Source: Lysobacterales bacterium
Lineage (GTDB): Bacteria > Pseudomonadota > Gammaproteobacteria > Xanthomonadales > SZUA-38
Length of the DNA: 64,000 bases
NCBI GenBank assembly: GCA_030065125.1
Contig: JASJDM010000007.1
Span: forward strand, 1-64,000
Direction: 5' to 3'
Part shown: one piece after another, positions 17,711 to 25,009 of the stretch
How positions within the stretch are numbered: the stretch's first letter is position 1
How the letters are laid out: every line of letters starts with the position of its first letter
The notes under the pieces: model-generated
Database searches by the model: none
The model's input: only the letters and a program-made list of their open reading frames with translations
What the model was told of the DNA's origin: nothing
Made by a program: the position numbers and the translations under genes

Positions 17711-17801
17711 AGCGTGCGCAGCACGCGTTCCCCAGGCCGCACAGCGGCCGTTTCCCAGCTCGCGCAGCGAGCGTTCCCCAGCGCCCGCAGGGCGCGTTCC
17801 C
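17711..17801. repeat. Tandem 23-bp variable-stem hairpin array (R2), 4 units
   Basis: Each unit is A + 6-base arm + 3-base loop + complementary 6-base arm + GTTCCCC (GTTTCCC once). Arms in order are GCGTGC/GCACGC, GGCCGC/GCGGCC, GCTCGC/GCGAGC and GCGCCC/GGGCGC, with loops GCA, ACA, GCA and GCA. All four stems pair perfectly although their sequences differ, while the spacer is constant. Confidence 0.85.
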
Positions 17802-17903
17802 ACAAAACAAATCCGTTGCCGAAATCCTCAGCTTTGCGGTGCTTCGTTGCGCTCTACGAAATTTGCTGTAGGATGAGATGCTCGCAACAGACAGGAGGTT
17901 CGC

Positions 17904-18149
17904 ATGCGGTTAGCCGTTCTCGCTGTAGTCAGCCTGGCCATCACGGCCTGCGCCTCGGTGCCCAACAAAAAGCTGGCTGGAGAACCTCCCCCCGTATGTA
18001 ATCCCGAAATCCAGGACAATCGCTCAGTCATGGATTCCTCCTGCATGAACCTGCTGCAGGATCTCCCCATCGCTCGCGGCCGCGTCAAGGCCACCGGCCT
18101 CAAGAAAAGCCGGGAGTGCATGGGGCCGCATTGTACGACCAGGCATTAG
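17904..18149 (+). CDS. Small lipoprotein of unknown function
   Basis: 81 residues with a clear lipoprotein signal: charged start, hydrophobic core, and lipobox I-T-A-C with the lipidated Cys16. Four further cysteines lie in the mature part (P-V-C-N-P, S-S-C-M-N, R-E-C-M-G, P-H-C-T-T), which could form disulfides in the periplasm. A strong aggagg stands six bases before ATG 17904, so translation is likely despite the small size. It lies between two nearly identical palindromic repeat blocks. I do not recognise a family. Confidence 0.75.
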   Translation: MRLAVLAVVSLAITACASVPNKKLAGEPPPVCNPEIQDNRSVMDSSCMNLLQDLPIARGRVKATGLKKSRECMGPHCTTRH

Positions 18150-18160
18150 CGTTTATTAGG

Positions 18161-18362
18161 TTCATCCGCAAGACGCGTCATCCATGACGCGCTCGCGGGC
18201 GCTACGCAAAATTGCGATTTTGCTCCGCTTACGGCCTTCGGCCGTTGGCACATGGTTGGTTCATCCGCAAGACGCGTCATCCGTGACGCGCTCGCGGGCG
18301 CTACGCAAAATGCGATTTTGCTTCGCTTACGGCCTCCGGCCGTTGGCACATCCCTGTGCCAA
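18161..18362. repeat. R1 palindromic repeats, two tandem copies
   Basis: Copies at 18161-18253 and 18260-18362, 99 bases apart and almost identical. Both carry the CGCGTCA-type first hairpin; the centre differs (ATCCATG versus ATCCGTG). The second copy ends with TTGGCACATCCCTGTGCCAA at 18343-18362, whereas the first stops at TTGGCACAT. The block leads into the second 23-bp array. Confidence 0.85.
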
Positions 18363-18404
18363 AGAGCTTCGTTCAAGCTCTGTATCACAAGTCTCGCTTT
18401 TCCC

Positions 18405-18495
18405 AGCGTGCGCAGCACGCGTTCCCCAGGCCGCACAGCGGCCGTTTCCCAGCTCGCGCAGCGAGCGTTCCCCAGCGCCCAGAGGGCGCGTTCCC
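18405..18495. repeat. Tandem 23-bp variable-stem hairpin array (R2), second copy
   Basis: The same four units and arms as at 17711-17801, with the last loop AGA instead of GCA. The 42-base lead-in also matches the earlier block with a few substitutions, so this is a duplication of the whole repeat block. The remaining 45 bases before pmbA show nothing recognisable. Confidence 0.85.
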
Positions 18496-18540
18496 TGGAA
18501 CCACAACGAATTTGACTGGCACTGCTGCCAAAGAATTGTT

Positions 18541-19935
18541 TTATTGCCCTGCGACGGTCATCCGATCAATCAGTATTGACGGGCTGCGCAGGGCGGCGCG
18601 GTCGTCCAGGTCGTTGCCAACGCCCACAATGCCCTTGAACATCTGTTCCAGGTTGCCGGCAATGGTTACTCCCTCAACCGGATAGGCGATCCTGCCGTCT
18701 TCCACCCAGAAACCCGATGCGCCCCTGGAATAATCACCGGTCACCAGGTGTACCCCCTGCCCCATGAGTTCACCCACCACCAGGCCGCGGCCCATCTGTG
18801 CCAGCAGGTCGTCCCGGGACTGGGAACCCGGCTCCAGGGTCAGGTTGTGCACGCCGCCGGAATTGCCGGTGCTGCTCAGCCCCAGCTTGCGGGCGGAGTA
18901 GCTGCCCAGAACATAACCCGTCAGAACCCCGTCTTCGATCAGGCTCCGCTCCCGGGTGGCCACCCCCTCTCCGTCGTACCAGCACGAGCGCAGCCCGCGC
19001 CGCTGGAAAGGGTGCTCGCGTATCTGGATATGGTCGGGAAACAGCTGCTCCCCTGCCCGGTCCACCAGGAACGAGGACCGCCGGTACAGATTGGCACCAC
19101 TGACTCCACCCACCAGATGCCCAAGCAGGCTGCGGCCGGTCTCAGGCAGGAACAGGACCGGTACCGTTGCCGTCTCAACTGGCCGCGCGCCGTGCCGCTG
19201 TACCGCCCGCCGGCCTGCTTCCAGACCGATTTCCTCCATGTCCTGCAGGTCCGCGGCACAGCGTCGGGTGTCGTACCAGTAGTCCCGCTGCATGCTGTCA
19301 TCGCTCTGGGCCAGCACCACGCAGCTGGCGGAGTGACGGGTGGCCCGCCGACTGCCGACAAAGCCATGAGAATTGGCAAAAACCGCCACGGTGCTGCCGC
19401 TGCTGACCGTGGCACCCTCGGAGTTTTTGATCAACGGATCGCAACCCAGCGCCGCATGCTCACAGCGGGTTGCCAGCTCGATAGCCTGGTCCGGTGCAAT
19501 TTCCCAGGGGTGCCAGCCGTCCAGTTCCACCGGCTCGGTGGCCATTTGCTCCGGATCAGCCAGTCCATGGCACGGGTCCGGTTCCGCCAGTCGCGCAATG
19601 CTGCAGGCCATGTCCAGGGACTCGTCGATGGACCCCGGGCTGAGATCGGCGCTGGACGCGCCGCCCTTGCGCTGGCCGAAGTAGACCGTGATGCCGACGC
19701 CGCGATCCCGGCTGTATTCCAGGGTTTCGACCTCGCCCATGCGGACCGTGGCCGACAGGCCGGCATGGATGCTGGCAGATACGTCAGCCTGGCTTGCGCC
19801 CCGTTCCCTGGCCCGTTTCAGGATGCCCTCGGCAATCTCCGAGAGGCGCTGGATCTCCTGCTCCGCCCAGCGGGATTTCTGCTCCGCTTTTGAGAGATCC
19901 AGGTCGAATCCATTATCCTTGTTCAGTTCGTTCAT
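18541..19935 (-). CDS. pmbA: Metalloprotease subunit PmbA (TldE)
   Basis: Partner of TldD in the TldD/E protease, which matures peptides such as microcin B17 and degrades unstructured peptides in the cytosol. The 464-residue protein belongs to the U62 family. Typical segments include D-R-G-V-G-I-T-V-Y-F-G near residue 79 and the C-terminal half with N-S-G-G-V-H-N-L-T, G-D-Y-S-R-G-A-S-G-F-W-V-E and I-A-Y-P-V-E. It lacks the HExxxH zinc motif, as expected of this subunit. It diverges from darP with only 15 bases between start codons, so the two promoters must overlap coding sequence. Confidence 0.95.
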   Translation of the reverse strand: MNELNKDNGFDLDLSKAEQKSRWAEQEIQRLSEIAEGILKRARERGASQADVSASIHAGLSATVRMGEVETLEYSRDRGVGITVYFGQRKGGASSADLSPGSIDESLDMACSIARLAEPDPCHGLADPEQMATEPVELDGWHPWEIAPDQAIELATRCEHAALGCDPLIKNSEGATVSSGSTVAVFANSHGFVGSRRATRHSASCVVLAQSDDSMQRDYWYDTRRCAADLQDMEEIGLEAGRRAVQRHGARPVETATVPVLFLPETGRSLLGHLVGGVSGANLYRRSSFLVDRAGEQLFPDHIQIREHPFQRRGLRSCWYDGEGVATRERSLIEDGVLTGYVLGSYSARKLGLSSTGNSGGVHNLTLEPGSQSRDDLLAQMGRGLVVGELMGQGVHLVTGDYSRGASGFWVEDGRIAYPVEGVTIAGNLEQMFKGIVGVGNDLDDRAALRSPSILIDRMTVAGQ

Positions 19936-19950
19936 CGTGTCGGAAAATCC

Positions 19951-20469
19951 ATGTTTTCAGATTCCGAAGAATCCCTTTCCAAGTCCCAGCTCAAGCGGGA
20001 CGCCCGGGAGCTGTTCGACCTGGGTCGTCAGCTGGTGGCCATGTCCCCCAACCAGCTGGAACAGATTCCGCTGCCCGAATCGGTGCTCGATGCCGTTGTG
20101 GAAGCCCAACGCATCAAAAGCCACGTGGCCCACAAACGCCAGCTCCAGTTCCTGGCCAAGCAACTGCGCGCCATTGACCCCCAGCCCATCATCGACGCCG
20201 CCGCGAAGCTTCACGGCCAGGGCGTCGAGGACACCCTCAAGCAGCATCGGCTGGAAGCGTGGCGGGAAGCCCTGCTGAACGACGGGCACCAGCGACTGAA
20301 CGAGCTGATCGCCCAGCGGCCGGACCTTGATCGGCAATTGATTCGGAGCCTGATTCGAAAGGCGCAGCGTGAGCTGGCCGAGATGAAACCCCCGGCAGCC
20401 GCCCGCAAGCTTTTTCGCAGCCTGCGTGAGCTGGACGACCAGTCTCCGCTGGAACCACCGCGATCATGA
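19951..20469 (+). CDS. darP: 50S ribosome assembly factor DarP (YjgA, DUF615)
   Basis: Binds late 50S precursors and aids peptidyl-transferase-centre maturation in the cytosol. The 172-residue all-helical protein shows the family start (K-S-Q-L-K-R-D-A, then E-L-F-D-L-G) and the central [15 protein letters not shown] motif. darP lies among pmbA and tldD in many gammaproteobacteria. Here its last six bases overlap the end of the convergent tldD gene. Confidence 0.93.
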   Translation: MFSDSEESLSKSQLKRDARELFDLGRQLVAMSPNQLEQIPLPESVLDAVVEAQRIKSHVAHKRQLQFLAKQLRAIDPQPIIDAAAKLHGQGVEDTLKQHRLEAWREALLNDGHQRLNELIAQRPDLDRQLIRSLIRKAQRELAEMKPPAAARKLFRSLRELDDQSPLEPPRS

Positions 20470-21909
20470 GGCCTGGGTGCCGCCGACTGTCAGGCCGTCG
20501 ATCCGCAATGTAGGCTGGCCAACACCAACGGGTACGCTTTGCCCGTTTTTGCCGCAAACGCCAACGCCCAGGTCCAGCTCCAGGTCGTTGCCCACCATGC
20601 TGACCCGGGTCAATGCCTCGGGCCCGTTGCCAATCAGGGTGGCACCCTTGACGGGTCGGGTCACCCGGCCGTTCTCGATCAGGTAAGCTTCACTGGCGGA
20701 AAAGACGAACTGCCCCGAGGTGATATCCACCTGGCCGCCGCCAAAGTTCACCGCGTACAGTCCGCTGTCCACGGATTCAATGATCTCGCCGGGGTCGTGA
20801 TTACCCGCCAGCATATAGGTGTTGGTCATTCTCGGCATGGGCAGATGGGCAAATGACTCGCGCCGGCCGTTGCCGGTGCTGCGCACGCCCATCAGTCCGG
20901 CATTGTGTTTGTCCTGCATATAGCCGGTCAGGATGCCGTTTTCGATCAGCACCGTGTTCTCCGCCGGCACGCCCTCGTCATCCACGGTCAATGAGCCCCG
21001 GCGTCCAGGCAGGGTCCCATCGTCCACCACGGTACACAGCGGCGATGCCACCTGCTGGCCCATGCGACCGGCAAAGGCCGAGGTGCCCTTGCGGTTAAAG
21101 TCGCCCTCCAGGCCGTGGCCCACCGCTTCGTGCAGCAGTACGCCGGGCCAGCCGGGCCCCAGCACTACGGTCATGGTTCCCGCCGGCGCGTCCACCGCCT
21201 CCAGATTCACCACCGCCTGGCGTACGGCTTCATGGGCCATCTTCTCGGCGTTTTCCGCCGTCAGCAGTTCGTCGTAGCCATAACGGCCGCCGCAGCCGGA
21301 TACCCCCGTTTCCCGCCGGGATCCGTCTTCGGCAATGATCTGTACGTTGAGCCTGACCAGGGGCCGGACGTCCCCGGCCAGGGTGCCGTCGCTGCAGGCC
21401 ACCAGCACCACGTCGTGAGTCGCGGCCACGCTGGCCACCACCTGGCGTACCCGTGGGTCCGCTTTCCGGGCCATGGCGTCGATGCGACGCAACCAGTCAA
21501 CCTTGTCCTCGCTGCCCAGGGAATTCACCGGGTCGATAGGCGGATACAGGGCACCACCGGAAGTGCGGTGCCAGGCCTGCATGGAGCCGGACTCTCCGCT
21601 GCGGGCGATGGCCCTGGCCGCCCGGGAGGCGTCTTCCAGGGCCGGCAGCACCAGTTCGTCGGAATAGGCAAAGCCGGTCTTCTCACCAGACACCGCCCGC
21701 GCCCCCGCACCCTGCTCAATGCTGTGATGCCCTTCCTTGACGATTCCGTCTTCCAGCACCCAGGACTCGTGGCGCGAATACTGAAAATACAGGTCCGCCG
21801 TATCCACCGACGGCCCCATCAGAGTGCCGAGCAGACGCTCCAGTTCCTTCTCCCCAAGGCCACCAGGTTCCAGCAGGCGCTGGGTCGCAATATCGAGATT
21901 TTCGGTCAT
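20464..21909 (-). CDS. tldD: Metalloprotease TldD
   Basis: Catalytic subunit of the TldD/E peptidase. The 481-residue protein carries the zinc motif H-E-A-V-G-H followed by [12 protein letters not shown], characteristic of the U62 family. The C-terminal half shows R-M-T-N-T-Y and the [13 protein letters not shown] region. The stop shares six bases with the darP end on the other strand. yhdP, its usual upstream neighbour, lies some 10 kb away beyond an accessory block. Confidence 0.96.
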   Translation of the reverse strand: MTENLDIATQRLLEPGGLGEKELERLLGTLMGPSVDTADLYFQYSRHESWVLEDGIVKEGHHSIEQGAGARAVSGEKTGFAYSDELVLPALEDASRAARAIARSGESGSMQAWHRTSGGALYPPIDPVNSLGSEDKVDWLRRIDAMARKADPRVRQVVASVAATHDVVLVACSDGTLAGDVRPLVRLNVQIIAEDGSRRETGVSGCGGRYGYDELLTAENAEKMAHEAVRQAVVNLEAVDAPAGTMTVVLGPGWPGVLLHEAVGHGLEGDFNRKGTSAFAGRMGQQVASPLCTVVDDGTLPGRRGSLTVDDEGVPAENTVLIENGILTGYMQDKHNAGLMGVRSTGNGRRESFAHLPMPRMTNTYMLAGNHDPGEIIESVDSGLYAVNFGGGQVDITSGQFVFSASEAYLIENGRVTRPVKGATLIGNGPEALTRVSMVGNDLELDLGVGVCGKNGQSVPVGVGQPTLRIDGLTVGGTQAS

Positions 21910-22126
21910 CCGGGTATTGCAACAGAAAGTGGTGTCTGGGGCGAGTACGCAAATCCCATTTTTGCCGCTGGATGGCAGGCAATGCAGACTTTACCAATCC
22001 GCGGGATCGCGGCGATGCCTGAACATTTTCACCGATCTCGATGCTGACCTGGACATGGGCCTTCTCCATGAAACGGGCATCGGGGAAACGGGCACCGGGC
22101 CGGTCCCAGGGTCATCGCAGGCAACT

Positions 22127-24133
22127 TCATCCGCCGCGGCTGATCGGGCCGAAATACATCGGCCGGTCTTCCACCTCGATGTGCAGGGTGCGAATGTTGT
22201 TGTCATCGTTCACGTCCCCGCTGTCGCTGCGCAACTCTGCGGTCACCTGAGCTGAACCACTGCCGAAGTGGGCCTGGGCATCGAACGTGAGTACGGCCAC
22301 GCTGCCGTCTCCAGGGACACGTTCAAGAGTGCACCGCAGGGTGGTTTCACCGGCCGGAAGGCAATTCCAGGGTGTGGTGCCCGCCGGCGTGAGCTGGAAG
22401 AGATTCCGGCTGGTCAGCAGGAGTTCGGCATTCATGGCTTCCAGCCCCCAGTTGGCTACCCGAACGGATAACTCGAAAGGCCATGCAGCGACAACCGGCT
22501 GAGGCGGGGACTGAAAGTTTACCGATAGATCAGACATTGCCGGGGTTCCGTTCTGGTTTTCCATTGCCCCGGCGTCAAAGTGCTCTCCGCCCGGCACCCG
22601 AGGGTGATCCACGGGACGTATCGCACCCAGGTAGTCCCTGGACCCGCTCACCTCCGACCGTGCACACAGGTCAATGGCGGGTGAAGTGTCGGCCAACTGC
22701 AGCGTACCTTCCAGTAGCGCCGGATCTTCAGTCACATGGACGGAGATGCCCGGTACCGCATCGAGATCCATGCGGCGCTCGGCGGTTTCCAGCTCCGGCG
22801 TGACCAGGCATCGAATTTCCAGCACATCCAGGTCAGGATTGGCACCGGCCTTTTGAACATCGCCGGAATCCGCCATGAAGTGGACCGGAGCCAGCGGCTG
22901 GTCATACCAGATAATGGAATTCTCGATCAGCAGGTGTTCAACACTTTCGCTGTCTCCGTGCAACCCAAAGACCCCGTAAATGTCAGCGTCGTCGACCTGC
23001 TGATGGAGCAACGTCGTGTGGGATAAGGACAGGCGACCCGGCTGTTGCGGAGACCCGGCAACGGAAAACAGCAGTTCCGCCCTGGAGGCCGGCCGATGGT
23101 TGTCCCGAAACTGCGAGTTGGAAACCCGAACAAGGCTCTCATCGACGGCAATCAGCGACACGGACGGACCGGCGAATCCATCAACACAATCCGCCGGCCC
23201 GGAACTTACGGCGGCGTTGCCGTCAAACCTGGCGCGGTCAATGGTGACCGTGGATCGGACAGCGCTGATGGTTCCGCCGAGAGGCATCCAGGGATCATCA
23301 GGGCAGTCTGACCGGGCGCCAGGAAATCCAAGCGCGGTGTTGTCCACCACCTCGGCATCATGCAGATCCAGCGTCGAGCCGGAGAGGTAAATAACCGCAC
23401 CGCTGGTCGCCGAATTTCCGGCCATGGTCACGCCGGAAACCGCAGCCTCGCAGTTTTCCGCGTGCAGTACCCCGCCGCGGCCCGTCGCATCGTTCCCGGT
23501 GAAGACCGCGCCGGTCAGGTTCAGCGCGCTTCCGGTACAGAAGATGGCGCCACCGCCCTCTTCGGCAGGGGCACCCTGGGCGACATTGGCGATGAATTCC
23601 ACAACCTTGTGTTCAAACGGGGGCGGAGCCAGCCTCAGTGCCCCTCCGTCTTCAACGGCAATAGCGCCACCCCGATCGGCGGTGCCCTGTCGAATGCTGG
23701 CATTCCCGATGGTTACGTCAACGCTCCCGCGGATGCTGATCGCTCCACCCCCGCCAGAGGCTCGCCCATTGAGGATGTCCAGGCCGAACAACAGGACCTG
23801 TTGTCGGGTGGTCGTTGCGGCCGTGGCTTCAATAGTAATGGGCCGACGGATGCTCTGTCCGTCCAAAACGATTCGCTTTTCCGTCAGGCTGGAGATCAGC
23901 AAGGATACGTCCCGGATCAGCAGCTGTTTCGGCGGCGTGAAGTTATTCGCATCCACGTAGTAACTGGCGCAGCCTTCGGCGTCGATAGCGGTCTGAAGAT
24001 CGCGGTAGTCGGCTTTGCCGCTGTTGGAAACGATGACCGAACGGTGAGGATCCTCCGCCGGGCACAGGGGAATCTGAGCCAGCGAAAGCGATGTGATACT
24101 GCACAGCATCACGGCAACAAAAAAACGGACCAT
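22127..24133 (-). CDS. Secreted right-handed beta-helix protein
   Basis: The 668-residue product starts at ATG 24133 after a strong ggagg; the longer frame to 24181 would bury the signal peptide (M-V-R-F-F-V-A-V-M-L). The body is a parallel beta-helix with repeated G-G-A-I turns, such as G-G-A-I-S-I-R-G, G-G-A-I-A-V-E-D and G-G-A-I-F-C-T-G, as in polymorphic surface proteins. An anchor-Q-like segment follows (S-P-A-I-D-L-C, later D-A-G-A-M-E). The last ~130 residues look like an Ig-like CARDB/DUF11-type domain ending with D-V-N-D-D-N-N. It is probably exported or surface-bound. It diverges from the ECF sigma gene. Substrate or partner is unknown. Confidence 0.8.
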   Translation of the reverse strand: MVRFFVAVMLCSITSLSLAQIPLCPAEDPHRSVIVSNSGKADYRDLQTAIDAEGCASYYVDANNFTPPKQLLIRDVSLLISSLTEKRIVLDGQSIRRPITIEATAATTTRQQVLLFGLDILNGRASGGGGAISIRGSVDVTIGNASIRQGTADRGGAIAVEDGGALRLAPPPFEHKVVEFIANVAQGAPAEEGGGAIFCTGSALNLTGAVFTGNDATGRGGVLHAENCEAAVSGVTMAGNSATSGAVIYLSGSTLDLHDAEVVDNTALGFPGARSDCPDDPWMPLGGTISAVRSTVTIDRARFDGNAAVSSGPADCVDGFAGPSVSLIAVDESLVRVSNSQFRDNHRPASRAELLFSVAGSPQQPGRLSLSHTTLLHQQVDDADIYGVFGLHGDSESVEHLLIENSIIWYDQPLAPVHFMADSGDVQKAGANPDLDVLEIRCLVTPELETAERRMDLDAVPGISVHVTEDPALLEGTLQLADTSPAIDLCARSEVSGSRDYLGAIRPVDHPRVPGGEHFDAGAMENQNGTPAMSDLSVNFQSPPQPVVAAWPFELSVRVANWGLEAMNAELLLTSRNLFQLTPAGTTPWNCLPAGETTLRCTLERVPGDGSVAVLTFDAQAHFGSGSAQVTAELRSDSGDVNDDNNIRTLHIEVEDRPMYFGPISRGG

Positions 24134-24418
24134 TTTTCTTTCCTCCCAATGGGGTGTTTGCCGGGTTACAGGAACACTCACGTGGAAAGTGGAAAAAACC
24201 CGCCAGGTCAGTGCGCGGCCGGTCGAATTGGCGGGATTTGCCGCCGCCGTTAGGAGGTAGTCCTGCAGAAGACTCGCATGTAGGCCCGGGTTGCCGAATG
24301 AGTCGCCTTCCAGACGTCCTTTCTCGACCAGTAGGACATGGCCGTCAGTCCCGGCAAATATACATGGTGGTGCATTGCGGATAAGCTATGGTTCAGGATC
24401 CAGTCCGGACAAGCAACC

Positions 24419-25009
24419 GTGCCCGAAGACCAGCCCGGCAACGCGATACTGGGAGACATCACCACGGCCCTGAAAGCCAGCCGGGAGGGTGATGCGTCTG
24501 ACTGGGACCACCTGTTCAAGCTCGTGTATCAGGACCTCCGACGCCTGGCCGGCATCCAGGGCCGCAATACTCCCGACGTTGTAACCCTGGAGCGCACCGG
24601 ACTGGTCAACGAAGCTTTTCTCCGGTTGGTCAAATACAGCAATGTTGACTGGCAAAGCCGCGACCACTTTTTCGCCGTCGCCAGCAAGGCCATGCGCCAG
24701 ATCGTGGTGGACGAATGCCGCCGAAGGCTGGCGGAAAAACGAGGCGGGGGCGCAGTCCACGTGGACATCAATGACGTCGACGCCGAGGCTGAACGCCAGG
24801 CCGAGGCGGTGCTGGCCATCAACGAGGAACTGGATGCCCTGAGAGCCTCGGATCCCGATCTGGCCCGAGTGGTGGAATGCCGTTTTTTTGCCGGATACAG
24901 CGAAGAGGAAACCGCGGCCGGCATGGGCGTCTCCCTGCGCACCGTTCAGCGTAAGTGGAAACAGGCCCGCGAACTGCTCAAGGAACGCCTTCAGCCCGAT
25001 TTCGGTTGA
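24419..25009 (+). CDS. ECF-type sigma factor, TIGR02999-like
   Basis: The 196-residue product from GTG 24419 has sigma region 2 at about residues 30-105 (T-G-L-V-N-E-A-F-L-R-L-V, then V-D-W-Q-S-R-D-H-F-F-A-V-A-S-K-A-M-R). A linker with A-E-K-R-G-G-G follows. Region 4 lies at about 135-192 (R-F-F-A-G-Y-S-E-E-E-T-A and S-L-R-T-V-Q-R-K-W). These phrases are typical of the TIGR02999 group, whose genes often sit by Ser/Thr kinases rather than anti-sigma factors. Upstream open frame lacks a better start. No anti-sigma gene is present. Its 3' end overlaps the convergent kinase gene by 19 bases. Confidence 0.88.
   Translation: MPEDQPGNAILGDITTALKASREGDASDWDHLFKLVYQDLRRLAGIQGRNTPDVVTLERTGLVNEAFLRLVKYSNVDWQSRDHFFAVASKAMRQIVVDECRRRLAEKRGGGAVHVDINDVDAEAERQAEAVLAINEELDALRASDPDLARVVECRFFAGYSEEETAAGMGVSLRTVQRKWKQARELLKERLQPDFG

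Noticed and set aside
17711-17801. CRISPR array
   Set aside because: The constant part is only about 8 bases and the variable parts are palindromes, not foreign spacers; no cas genes.
17390-18001. Open frames of about 130-200 codons across the repeats near 17.4-18.0 kb
   Set aside because: They read through the hairpin repeats and have no ribosome binding site or domain.
22041-22250. Small plus-strand frame at the end of the first beta-helix gene
   Set aside because: Mostly antisense to that gene, with no ribosome binding site.
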